Notes: generated by a model from the sequence alone, not told the origin. A stretch of 8,893 nt of DNA from an uncultured Micrococcales bacterium (GCA_903929105.1 CAIYTL010000076.1:1-8893), one strand, 5' to 3'; numbered from the stretch's first letter, positions 1-7,216 are shown. Translations and numbers: made by a program.

Positions 1-1
1 C

Positions 2-226
2 GAGATTCAACACGCTATCGAGCGCGTCAACCGCCACGTTTCGCAAGCCGAATCGATTCGCAAGTTTGAGATTCTGCCAATAGAACTAACCGAGCTTTCG
101 GGCCACGTCACGCCTTCGATGAAGATCAAGCGAAACACTGTTCTGAATGACTTTGCCGACGTTGTTGACCGCATTTATGGCACCGATGATGTCGACACCA
201 GAGCCAACGAAGTCAAACCCGCCTAG
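2..226 (+). CDS. Long-chain acyl-CoA ligase, C-terminal fragment
   Basis: An open frame enters from the left edge and ends at TAG 224-226, giving 74 residues that begin EIQHAIERVNRHVSQAESIRK. This is the C-terminal subdomain of an AMP-forming acyl-CoA synthetase (FadD15-like). In this family a helix (IQxAVxRxN) is followed by SRAESIRKF, a strand with 'ILP', and a segment containing the catalytic lysine in the form 'TPSxKxKR'. Here that segment reads TPSMKIKRNTVLNDF. It is followed by a helix ending in DRIYG, the usual end of the protein. Known family role: ATP-dependent activation of long-chain fatty acids to acyl-CoA. The adenylate-forming N-domain lies outside the window, so substrate range cannot be judged. 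The gene converges on the deformylase gene across 44 bp. The last nine or so residues after IYG (TDDVDTRANEVKPA) are a variable tail. Confidence 0.82.
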   Translation, partial: EIQHAIERVNRHVSQAESIRKFEILPIELTELSGHVTPSMKIKRNTVLNDFADVVDRIYGTDDVDTRANEVKPA

Positions 227-279
227 CGGCCGTCGTCGTTAGCGGCCTGCATCGTTAGCGGCCAGCTGATTTAGCGGGC
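224..279. repeat. 16-nt periodic array of TAGCGGCC octamers
   Basis: The octamer TAGCGGCC starts at 224, 240 and 256, and a one-mismatch copy (TAGCGGGC) starts at 272. The spacing is therefore exactly 16 nt four times over. Units two and three are also both preceded by TCG or TCGT. The first copy contains the stop codon of the acyl-CoA ligase, and the last overlaps the stop codon and final codons of the convergent deformylase gene. GGCCG (228-232) can pair with CGGCC (243-247), so stem-loops are possible, but no T-run follows to make a standard intrinsic terminator. It could be a small degenerate tandem duplication or an unusual shared termination region. Confidence 0.6.
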
Positions 280-786
280 TAGGAACCAATCGCTCTCGCG
301 CAGTGCGCGCATGGCCAACTTGCGCTCTTCGGCCGTCAACCGGTCAAGATAAAGCAGCCCGTCGAGGTGGTCGCACTCGTGTTGCAGCGCCTGCGCCATC
401 AAACCTGAACCGCTGAGTTCGATGAGGTTGCCGTCGACGTCATAACCTTCAGCTTTAGCGTTCTGATATCGAGCAGTTTTGTGCCACAGACCAGGCACCG
501 AAAGGCAGCCTTCGTCAAGCAAAACTACCTCGCCACTCAACTGCGTGATTTTTGGGTTGATCAAATAACCAACTTTGCCATCGACGTTGTAGCTAAAAGC
601 GCGAATGCCGACACCAATCTGGGTCGCGGCGACACCGGCACGACCGGGCAGTTGGGTGGTATCAACTAGGTCTTCAACAAGGGCACGCACTTTGGCGTCG
701 AACTTGCCATCAGGGCCAGGTACTGCAGGGTCACAAGGCGACTTGAGCACTGGGTCACCAAACAGGCGAATCTCACGAACAGTCAT
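271..786 (-). CDS. def: Peptide deformylase
   Basis: A 171-residue protein that removes the N-formyl group from the starting methionine of new proteins; it is a cytoplasmic metalloenzyme. All three family motifs are present: GRAGVAATQ (residues 48-56), EGCLSVPG (92-99, metal ligand Cys94) and QHECDHLDG (135-143, metal ligands His136 and His140, catalytic Glu137). The length and the N-terminus MTVREIRLFGDPVLK are typical of the family, which supports the ATG at 786. No Shine-Dalgarno sequence is seen in front of this start. The gene lies 31 bp downstream of the EspI-like ATPase gene on the same strand and is probably cotranscribed with it, so its translation may depend on readthrough or coupling. 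Its 3' end converges on the acyl-CoA ligase gene through the 16-nt repeat. Confidence 0.95.
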   Translation of the reverse strand: MTVREIRLFGDPVLKSPCDPAVPGPDGKFDAKVRALVEDLVDTTQLPGRAGVAATQIGVGIRAFSYNVDGKVGYLINPKITQLSGEVVLLDEGCLSVPGLWHKTARYQNAKAEGYDVDGNLIELSGSGLMAQALQHECDHLDGLLYLDRLTAEERKLAMRALRESDWFLAR

Positions 787-801
787 GGGTGTGCTTCAGT
801 G

Positions 802-824
802 GTTTCGAAACTTGGGCTTAGCCC
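802..824. repeat. Two adjacent small palindromes at the parA-like/def junction
   Basis: GTTTCGAAAC (802-811) is a perfect 10-bp palindrome. GGGC-TTA-GCCC (814-824) is a 4-bp stem around the stop codon of the upstream ATPase gene (818-820). The two sit 2 bp apart in the only gap before the deformylase start. They could pause transcription, affect def translation, or be chance. No T-run follows, so an intrinsic terminator is unlikely. Confidence 0.4.
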
Positions 825-2032
825 TGGTTTAGAGCGTCAACCACATAGGCAGCCAACTCACGGGCAGCATCGCGGGTGTGCTTGTTTAGGTCGGCGAACT
901 TGATCACTGAGCCGGCAGCAAGTGCTGGGTCATAAGGCACGCGAACCACGTGGCGCACGCGCGACTTAAAGTGCTGCTCGATCTCGTCAAGCTTGACCAA
1001 CTGAGTTGCCTGAGTTGCGGTGTTGAGGGCAACGATTGAGTTGCGAACCAGCTCGCCATAACCGTTAGCTTCAAGCCAGGTCAAGGTTTCGCTAGCAAGG
1101 CGAGCCTCGTCAACCGAACCACCTGAAACAATCACAAGACCGTTAGCACGCTGCAAAGTTGGGCGCATTACCGAGTGAACAATGCCTGTTCCGCAGTCGG
1201 TCAAAACAATGCTGTAGTAACGAGCAGCCATGTCGGCAACCACGTTGTAGTCGCCCTCGTTGAAAGCTTCAGACAACATCGGGTCGCTGTCTGATGCCAA
1301 AACGTCAAGACGGGTGACATCGCGCGAAACCATGGTTGAAAAGTCGTTGAAGCCGTCAATAGCTGCGGCACGGTTAACCACATCGCGCACCGTGAAGCGG
1401 GTTGATTTGCTGACTCGCTCGGCCAAAGTGCCGCGGTCAGGGTTAGCGTCGATGGCAATAACTCGGTCTTCGCGAACAGTTGCCAATGCCATGCCAAGCA
1501 AGGTGCTGATGGTGGTCTTGCCCACGCCACCCTTGCGAGTCAAAATCGGCACAAACTTTGCGCCACCCTCAAGGCTCGCACCAATGCGAGCGTCAATCGC
1601 TTTGCGCTCACGAACTTTAGCCGAGTCACCAAGGTTGATGGTTTTTAGAGTTACAAAATAAAAGAAACGACGAAAACCGCTCTCAGGCGCTGGGCGGTTG
1701 CGAGCACTTTGGTCGAGCAAACGGTCGGCGGTGAGCATGGCAGCTGGCTCTGGTTGGTCAAAAGCCTCGCCGCGCAAACTGTCACGGCGGCTATAGGTGG
1801 CTCGCGCAAAAACTGCGCTGTTCTCGCTTGACTCAGAAGGGGCCAAATCGAAAACCGGTGCTTCAGGAGTAACAACCGTGACCACGCTGGTCGCTGGAGT
1901 CACATCAACAGTGCCAGCATCAACAGCAACTTCGGCTAGCGAATAGTCAGGCTCGGTGGCAGTGGTTTCTTCGGCTGCCGGTGTCGGCAAATCTACTGGC
2001 CCTGATTCAGGGTTTTTTCCGAAAATAGCCAT
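818..2032 (-). CDS. EspI/Rv3876-like MinD/ParA-family ATPase
   Basis: A 404-residue protein in two parts. Residues 1 to about 115 are a low-complexity region rich in Pro, Thr, Val and acidic residues, probably disordered. A conserved linker follows (RRFFYFVTLKTINLG, 121-135, then a charged helix), and then a deviant-Walker ATPase domain from about residue 158. Walker A is RKGGVGKTT (166-174, signature Lys167, catalytic Lys172). The A' region is AIDANPDRGTL (193-203), and the Walker B-like strand is SIVLTDCGTG (274-283). The 'INLG' linker, DANPDRGTL and LTDCG resemble mycobacterial EspI (Rv3876) and related ESX-associated ATPases as I recall them. No ESX secretion component is visible nearby, so the role here is unknown; regulation of secretion or polar/cell-envelope positioning is inference. 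The start is well supported: AGGAGGG (2039-2045) lies 6 nt before ATG. Upstream, 100 bp separate it from pyc on the same strand; downstream lies def. Confidence 0.85.
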   Translation of the reverse strand: MAIFGKNPESGPVDLPTPAAEETTATEPDYSLAEVAVDAGTVDVTPATSVVTVVTPEAPVFDLAPSESSENSAVFARATYSRRDSLRGEAFDQPEPAAMLTADRLLDQSARNRPAPESGFRRFFYFVTLKTINLGDSAKVRERKAIDARIGASLEGGAKFVPILTRKGGVGKTTISTLLGMALATVREDRVIAIDANPDRGTLAERVSKSTRFTVRDVVNRAAAIDGFNDFSTMVSRDVTRLDVLASDSDPMLSEAFNEGDYNVVADMAARYYSIVLTDCGTGIVHSVMRPTLQRANGLVIVSGGSVDEARLASETLTWLEANGYGELVRNSIVALNTATQATQLVKLDEIEQHFKSRVRHVVRVPYDPALAAGSVIKFADLNKHTRDAARELAAYVVDALNQG

Positions 2033-2082
2033 AGTTGGCCCTCCTAAACGGTGAAGCTAACCATCGATGGCGCTGAGGGTTT

Positions 2083-2100
2083 GCTAGCCCCTAGTTTAGC
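2083..2100 (-). promoter_or_regulatory. Candidate -10 region for the EspI-like ATPase gene
   Basis: On the minus strand, GCTAAACTAGGGGCTAG contains a -10-like TAAACT (plus-strand 2093-2098), with about 60 nt to the ATG at 2032. The same GCTAAACT..AGGG core precedes the FHA gene, where it is well placed for transcription. No convincing -35 is seen. The gap also contains no obvious terminator after pyc, so readthrough from pyc is possible too. Confidence 0.35.
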
Positions 2101-2132
2101 AAAGTTAGCGTTAGCCGCTTATTGCCCAAAGG

Positions 2133-5100
2133 TTAGGCTTCGATCACCATGATGAGGTCGCCTGCGTCAACCGACTGAGTCTTGGTCACAGCCAAACGAC
2201 GCACAATGCCAGCGCTGGTGGCCGTAATAGTGGCCTCCATCTTCATAGCCTCAATGGTGGCAACCGGCTGGCCCACCGCAACCGGTGTGCCCTCGACAAC
2301 CTGCAAAGTCACAACACCGGCGAACGGCGCAGCAACTTGAGTTAGGTCATTAGCGTTAGCTTTTTCAGCCGAAACCGTATTCACAGCAATCTTGCGGTCA
2401 CGCACGTTAATCGGGCGCAACTGGCCGTTCAAAGTAGCCATAACCGTGCGCTCACCCTTTGAATCAGGCGAACCGATGGCTTCGAGACCAACAAACAGTT
2501 GAACTCCGCGGCTGATTTCAATGATGTGCTCGCGCCCCTGCTCAAGACCATAAAGGTAATCAACAGTGTCAACCTGGTCGAGGTTGCCGTAGGTTTCGCG
2601 AGACTTCAAGAACTCAGCGGTTGGGGCTGGGAACAACAGGCGGTTCAAAGTTGAACGTCGAACAGCACTGCTTGAACCCTGAAGCGCCTCAAGGTCTTCG
2701 GGTGAAACCGGGGTTACCCCGAACTTCGGGTGCTTGCCCTGAAGAACTTTGGTGCGGAACGGCTCAGGCCATCCGCCAGGCAAATCACCGAGTTCACCGG
2801 CCATAAAGCCGATAACCGAGTCGGGAATGTCGTAGTTTTGCGGGTTTTCAGCAAAGTCAGCTGGGTCGGCGTTAACCGCAACCAGGTGCAAAGCTAAGTC
2901 GCCAACAACTTTTGAAGACGGAGTCACCTTGGTTGGGCGACCCAGAATGCGGCTGGCAGCTGCATACATGTCTTCAACACGCTCAAAATGATCGCCCAGA
3001 CCAAGCGCGATTGCCTGCTGGCGAAGGTTTGAAAGCTGACCACCAGGAATCTCGTGGTTATAAACTCGGCCGGTTGGGCCTGGCAAACCAGATTCAAACG
3101 GCGCATAGACGTTGCGCACGGCCTCCCAATAAGGCTCAAGCTGGGTGACTGACGAAAGTGGAATGCCGGTGTCGCGAGGTGTGTGCGCCAAAGCAGCAAC
3201 CCGCGCCGACGCCGATGGCTGACTCGTGGTGCCGGCCATTGGAGCACTGGCAACATCAACCGCGTCAACCCCCGCGTTGATCGCAGCCATAAGGGTGGCT
3301 AGCTGACCGCCTGCGGTGTCGTGAGTGTGAAGGTGAACTGGCAGGTCAAAACGCTCGCGAAGCGCCGTGATGAGCTTTTCAGCGGCAACTGGACGCAAAA
3401 GGCCAGCCATGTCTTTAATTGCAAGAATGTGCGCCCCAGCGTCAACAATTTGCTGAGCCAAACCCAAGTAATAGTCGAGCGTATAAAGCTTTTCTTCGGG
3501 GTCAAGCAGGTCGGCGGTGTAACACAGCGCAACCTCGGCAACCGCGGTGCCCGTGGCAAGCACGGCATCGATCGCCGGCTTCATTTGGTCAACGTCGTTT
3601 AGAGCGTCAAAGATTCTAAAAATGTCAACGCCGGTGGCAGCAGCCTCGGCAACAAATGCTTCGGTTACTTCGGTTGGATACGGCGTGTAACCGACAGTGT
3701 TGCGACCGCGCAAAAGCATTTGAATGCACAGGTTTGGCATTGCTGCGCGCAGCGCCGCCAGACGTTCCCAAGGGTCTTCACCCAAGAATCGCAAAGCAAC
3801 GTCGTAGGTTGCACCACCCCAGGCTTCAACCGAAAGCAACTGCGGAGTCAACCTGGCAACATAAGGTGCCACCTGAACTAGGTCGCGGCCACGAACTCGA
3901 GTAGCCAAAAGTGACTGGTGGGCGTCGCGGAACGTGGTCTCGGTAACAGCGACTGCGGTTTGAGCGCGAAGTGCTTTGGCAAAAGCCACCGGGCCAAGCT
4001 CGAGCAGCTGCTGGCGCGAGCCGGCAGGCGCTGCGTTCTTGAGGTCAACTTTTGGCAGCTTGACGCTAGGCGAAATGTGGTGTCCGCGAGGGCCGTTTGG
4101 CTGGTTGACGGTGGTGTCGGCGAGCCAAGTCAAAATCTTGGTGCCGCGGTCTTTCGAAGGCTTTGCGGTGAAAAGCTGCGGGCGCTCGTCAATGAAAGAT
4201 GTGCTTAGGTCACCCGAGGCGAACACTGGGTCGGCCAAAACGGCCTGCAAGAACGAAATGTTGGTTGAGACACCGCGAATGCGAAACTCGGCGAGCGCAC
4301 GCTTGCCACGGGTGACCGCTGAGTTGAAGTCGCGGCCAACTGAAATCAGCTTGACCAACAATGAGTCAAAGTGCGGGCTAACCTCAACACCGGTTGCAAC
4401 GGTGCCGCCGTCAAGGCGAATGCCCGCGCCACCCGGTGAACGGTATGTAGTGATTTTGCCGGTGTCTGGTCTAAAGCCTTGAGCTGGGTCTTCGGTGGTG
4501 ATTCGGCACTGCATGGCAAAACCGTGCATGCTGATCTTGTCTTGGGTTAGACCGAGGTCGGCCAAAGTTTCACCCGATGCGATGCGCATTTGGCTTTGCA
4601 CAAGGTCGACGTCGGTGATCTCTTCGGTCACTGTGTGCTCAACCTGAATGCGAGGGTTCATCTCAATAAAGACGTGCTTGCCGGCGTTGTCGCCAACTGT
4701 GTCAACTAAGAACTCGACGGTGCCGGCGTTCTTGTATCCGATTTCTTTAGCAAAAGCTACGGCATCGCGATAAAGAGCCTGACGAAGCTCTTCGGTGATG
4801 AGTGGTGCTGGGGCGATTTCGACAACCTTCTGGTTGCGACGCTGAATCGAGCAGTCGCGTTCGAATAGGTGACTGACACCACCGGCACCGTCGGCAAGAA
4901 TTTGCACCTCAATGTGACGAGGGCGCAAAACCGCTTGTTCAAGAAACACGCGAGCGTCGCCAAAGGCACTTTCAGCCTCACGCATAGCCTCGCCCAAAGC
5001 ACCGGGCAGGTCTTTAGCTTCAGCCACGCGGCGCATGCCACGACCGCCACCGCCTGCAACGGCTTTGACGAATAGCGGAAACCCGAAGTCGACCGAAGCC

Positions 5101-5537
5101 GCAATGATTTCGTCAGCGTTAGCTGACTGAATGCTCGATTTTAGAACTGGAACACCGGTGCGAATCGCAGCTTCTTTGGCGTTCACCTTGTTGCCGGTCA
5201 TGTGCAAAATGTCGGCGCTCGGGCCAATAAAAGTAATGCCGTTGTCGGCAGCTGCCTGAGCCAAGTCAGGGTTTTCGCTTAAGAAGCCATAACCCGGATA
5301 AATCGCGTCGGCACCTGATTCGAGAGCCACACGAATGATTTCTGAAACGTCAAGATAAGCGCGCACCGGGTGGCCCTTGGTGCCAATCTGGTAGGCCTCG
5401 TCAGCTTTTAGGCGGTGAGCCGAGTTGCGGTCTTCATATGGGAACACGGCAACAGTCTTTGCACCAAGCTCATATGCTGCTCGAAAAGCGCGAATCGCAA
5501 TCTCACCGCGGTTAGCCACCAGGATCTTCTTGAACAT
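2133..5537 (-). CDS. pyc: Pyruvate carboxylase
   Basis: A full-length, 1134-residue single-chain enzyme that makes oxaloacetate from pyruvate, bicarbonate and ATP. This is the anaplerotic feed of the TCA cycle and aspartate-family synthesis, and it acts in the cytoplasm as a tetramer. The biotin carboxylase part spans residues 1-450, with the ATP glycine-rich loop GGGGRG (162-167), ERDCSIQRRNQK (226-237) and EMNPRIQVEHTVTE (292-305). The carboxyltransferase part follows, with TETTFRDAHQS (532-542), QMLLRGRNTVGY (606-617), FRIFDALND (640-648), the carbamylated lysine in IKDMAG (Lys708), metal ligands in HLHTHDTAGG (His737, His739) and MAGTTSQPS (767-775). The PC-specific domain comes next. The C-terminal biotinyl domain carries EAMKMEAT, with biotin on Lys1099. 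No key residue is missing. The start is preceded by GGTGA at 7 nt. The gene is divergent from parA across 50 bp. Confidence 0.98.
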   Translation of the reverse strand: MFKKILVANRGEIAIRAFRAAYELGAKTVAVFPYEDRNSAHRLKADEAYQIGTKGHPVRAYLDVSEIIRVALESGADAIYPGYGFLSENPDLAQAAADNGITFIGPSADILHMTGNKVNAKEAAIRTGVPVLKSSIQSANADEIIAASVDFGFPLFVKAVAGGGGRGMRRVAEAKDLPGALGEAMREAESAFGDARVFLEQAVLRPRHIEVQILADGAGGVSHLFERDCSIQRRNQKVVEIAPAPLITEELRQALYRDAVAFAKEIGYKNAGTVEFLVDTVGDNAGKHVFIEMNPRIQVEHTVTEEITDVDLVQSQMRIASGETLADLGLTQDKISMHGFAMQCRITTEDPAQGFRPDTGKITTYRSPGGAGIRLDGGTVATGVEVSPHFDSLLVKLISVGRDFNSAVTRGKRALAEFRIRGVSTNISFLQAVLADPVFASGDLSTSFIDERPQLFTAKPSKDRGTKILTWLADTTVNQPNGPRGHHISPSVKLPKVDLKNAAPAGSRQQLLELGPVAFAKALRAQTAVAVTETTFRDAHQSLLATRVRGRDLVQVAPYVARLTPQLLSVEAWGGATYDVALRFLGEDPWERLAALRAAMPNLCIQMLLRGRNTVGYTPYPTEVTEAFVAEAAATGVDIFRIFDALNDVDQMKPAIDAVLATGTAVAEVALCYTADLLDPEEKLYTLDYYLGLAQQIVDAGAHILAIKDMAGLLRPVAAEKLITALRERFDLPVHLHTHDTAGGQLATLMAAINAGVDAVDVASAPMAGTTSQPSASARVAALAHTPRDTGIPLSSVTQLEPYWEAVRNVYAPFESGLPGPTGRVYNHEIPGGQLSNLRQQAIALGLGDHFERVEDMYAAASRILGRPTKVTPSSKVVGDLALHLVAVNADPADFAENPQNYDIPDSVIGFMAGELGDLPGGWPEPFRTKVLQGKHPKFGVTPVSPEDLEALQGSSSAVRRSTLNRLLFPAPTAEFLKSRETYGNLDQVDTVDYLYGLEQGREHIIEISRGVQLFVGLEAIGSPDSKGERTVMATLNGQLRPINVRDRKIAVNTVSAEKANANDLTQVAAPFAGVVTLQVVEGTPVAVGQPVATIEAMKMEATITATSAGIVRRLAVTKTQSVDAGDLIMVIEA

Positions 5538-5587
5538 TCAGTCGTCACCGTTCTGTAAAACGTTTGAATAAAAGGTAGCCTATTGAG
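5538..5587. promoter_or_regulatory. Divergent promoter region, pyc / parA
   Basis: All control sequence for two divergent genes must fit in or near these 50 bp. For the plus-strand parA gene, TAGCCT (5576-5581) fits the actinobacterial -10 pattern TANNNT. It lies at -12 to -7 if transcription starts on the G of the GTG start codon (5588), which implies a leaderless mRNA. On the minus strand, TAGGCT (5577-5582) overlaps the same bases and could serve pyc, giving a leader of about 33 nt that carries GGTGA. Overlapping opposed -10 boxes would make the two promoters mutually exclusive. No clear -35 was found on either strand. Confidence 0.45.
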
Positions 5588-6616
5588 GTGCATGTTCTTA
5601 GCGTTAGCTCCCTAAAGGGAGGCGTCGGCAAGACCACCGTAGCCTTGGGTTTGGCTTCGGCTGCTTTCGCACGCGGGCTGAGGACTCTTGTTGTTGACCT
5701 TGACCCGCAATGTGACGCAACCACCGCGTTAGGCGCCATTGGGGATTTTCGCGAAACTAGTGCCGATGTTTTGCAATCACCCCGACACAACGTTGTGCAT
5801 AGGTCTATCGTAGCTTCAAGTTGGGCTCAGGTTCATGCCGGAAACATAGATGTAATGATTGGCAGCCCCAAGGTTTTAATGTTCGACACCCCACAGCCAA
5901 CCTTGAGTGACGTTTGGAAGCTTGAAGAGGGCCTTTCGAAGGTTGAAAAACAGTATGACCTTGTGATTATCGACACTCCCCCGTCGATTAACGGCCTAAC
6001 CCGCACCGCTTGGGTTTCGAGTGACCGGGTTTTGGTTGTTACCGAGCCTTCTTTCTTTTCGGTGGTCGCTTCAGACCGCGCCATCAAAGCCATTGCCGAG
6101 ATTTCGGGCAACATCAATAAACGCCTGAAATCGGTCGGTGTTTTGGTGAACCGTTTTCAACCGCAGTCGCAAGAACACCAGTTTCGAATCAAAGAACTGG
6201 TTGAAATGTTTGGGTCTAAGCTTTTGCCGGTTCGCCTTGAAGAGCGCGCAGCTATGCAACAGGCTCAAGGCGCTGCCCGCCCGATTCACAGCTGGCCGGG
6301 CGAAACCGCGCAGGCTTTGGCGCTGCAGTTCGACGAAGTTCTTGATATTGTGCTCGACTCTTTCGACGCGGCCCCGGGCGCGACTTTAGCCGAAACCTCT
6401 GGCAGCGATTCTCAGGCCGAAACTGCCGCGCCGTTGAGCCGCCGCGACCGCAAAGACTCCAAAGCTAAAAAGAAGAAAGCTAAAGCCGAAAAACCTAAGA
6501 AACGCGGCAAAAAAGCTGAAAAGTTTGCACCGCACCGCGGTGAAGATGGCTCAGAAACTGTGAGCTTAGATTCGTTTGAGAATCAGTTCTTAGAAATTTT
6601 AGAAGAAGGCAACTAA
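5588..6616 (+). CDS. ParA-family ATPase with basic and acidic C-terminal tail
   Basis: A 342-residue ParA/Soj-type deviant-Walker ATPase. It has Walker A KGGVGKTT (10-17, signature Lys10, catalytic Lys15), A' motif VDLDPQCDAT (36-45) and Walker B DLVIIDTPP (124-132). The ATPase fold ends near residue 258. A tail follows: a linker to about 282, a strongly basic stretch (285-312, more than half Lys/Arg) and an acidic, possibly helical end (DSFENQFLEILEEGN, 328-342). In ParA proteins, ATP dimers bind DNA or surfaces to position cargo. No ParB gene or centromere-like site is seen here, so this is probably an orphan positioning or division ATPase rather than the chromosome-segregating ParA; that is inference. 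The start is GTG 5588: an in-frame TAG at 5576-5578 excludes a longer form, and Walker A is at the usual distance. No good Shine-Dalgarno is present, consistent with leaderless translation. The gene converges on merR with a 3-nt gap. Confidence 0.9.
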   Translation: MHVLSVSSLKGGVGKTTVALGLASAAFARGLRTLVVDLDPQCDATTALGAIGDFRETSADVLQSPRHNVVHRSIVASSWAQVHAGNIDVMIGSPKVLMFDTPQPTLSDVWKLEEGLSKVEKQYDLVIIDTPPSINGLTRTAWVSSDRVLVVTEPSFFSVVASDRAIKAIAEISGNINKRLKSVGVLVNRFQPQSQEHQFRIKELVEMFGSKLLPVRLEERAAMQQAQGAARPIHSWPGETAQALALQFDEVLDIVLDSFDAAPGATLAETSGSDSQAETAAPLSRRDRKDSKAKKKKAKAEKPKKRGKKAEKFAPHRGEDGSETVSLDSFENQFLEILEEGN

Positions 6617-6634
6617 AAGCTAGATAGCTTTTTT
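6615..6634. terminator. Candidate bidirectional terminator between parA and merR
   Basis: AAAAGCT (6615-6621) pairs with AGCTTTT (6626-6632) around a 4-nt loop, and two more Ts follow. The structure overlaps both stop codons: TAA of parA at 6614-6616 and TAG of merR at 6620-6622. On the opposite strand the stem is read as a similar A-stem/T-stem hairpin. The stem holds only two G-C pairs, so termination may be weak. Confidence 0.45.
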
Positions 6635-7162
6635 GCTTTGACGTCGAGCGCTCAGCTCATCAACGTCGTCGATGCTGCTGGTGCTGATGTTGACCAGGCT
6701 GGCCTCAACCTCGCGAAGCACTTGACCTACGGCAATGCCGAACACTCCCTGGCCACGACCTACTAGGTCAACCACTTCGTGCTCGGTAGTGAACATATAA
6801 ACTCGGGCGCCGTCGCTCATCATGGTGATGCGAGCGAGGTCGCTGATGCCCTGCGAACGAAGGTGATCAACGGCAACGCGAATCTGTTGAAGTGAAATGC
6901 CGGTGTCGAGCAAACGCTTGACCAGCTTTAGAACAAGAATGTCGCGAAAAGAATAAAGACGCTGGGTTCCTGAACCCGAAGCACCCTGAACCTGTGGCTG
7001 CACAAGCCCGGTGCGGTCCCAGTAATCAAGTTGGCGATAGGTGATGCCAGCCGCTGAAGCTGCCGTTGTGCCGCGGTATCCGCTGCGAGGGTCGATCACT
7101 GGCAGGCCCTCGGTTACTAGCAGCTCGCTGTATTCTGGAGCGCCGTCGTTGATTTCTGTCAT
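6620..7162 (-). CDS. MerR-family regulator, Rv1830 type
   Basis: A 180-residue MerR-family DNA-binding protein. The winged helix-turn-helix spans about residues 28-105: GYRGTTAASAAGITYRQLDYWDRTGLVQP (28-56), a Gly/Ser wing and QRLYSFRD (67-74), then KLVKRLLDTGISLQQIRVAVDHL (79-101). The C-terminal part contains EVVDLVGRGQGVFGIAVGQVLREVE, which with GITYRQLDYW resembles M. tuberculosis Rv1830 as I recall it. No Cys cluster or other metal site is seen, so this is not a classic metal or redox sensor, and its ligand is unknown. AAAGGAG (7168-7174) lies 5 nt before ATG and fixes the start. The gene has its own 173-bp upstream region with dyads, so it may be separately or auto-regulated. It is downstream of the ftsR-like gene on the same strand and convergent with parA. 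Confidence 0.9.
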   Translation of the reverse strand: MTEINDGAPEYSELLVTEGLPVIDPRSGYRGTTAASAAGITYRQLDYWDRTGLVQPQVQGASGSGTQRLYSFRDILVLKLVKRLLDTGISLQQIRVAVDHLRSQGISDLARITMMSDGARVYMFTTEHEVVDLVGRGQGVFGIAVGQVLREVEASLVNISTSSIDDVDELSARRQSKKAI

Positions 7163-7216
7163 CGGGGCTCCTTTCTGTTAGCGCTGCCGAAGTTCAAGTC
7201 TGATTGACTTTTAGGT

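Noticed and set aside
224..279. CRISPR-like array
   Set aside because: The repeated unit is only 8 bp in a 16-nt period, far shorter than CRISPR repeats and spacers, and no cas gene is near.
481..832. Two short plus-strand open frames over def
   Set aside because: They overlap the conserved deformylase motifs on the other strand and look like shadow frames.
1260..1661. 133-residue plus-strand open frame opposite the EspI-like ATPase gene
   Set aside because: It is antisense to conserved ATPase motifs, has an unusual Ser/Arg-rich composition and no family resemblance.
3976..4482. 168-residue plus-strand open frame opposite pyc
   Set aside because: It lies entirely antisense to the well-conserved pyruvate carboxylase, shows no recognisable domain and has no ribosome site; other open frames within pyc are shadows for the same reason.
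5588..6616. Chromosome-partitioning parA of a parAB operon
   Set aside because: No parB, parS-like inverted repeat, or rnpA/rsmG-type origin neighbourhood is present; the gene sits between pyc and merR.
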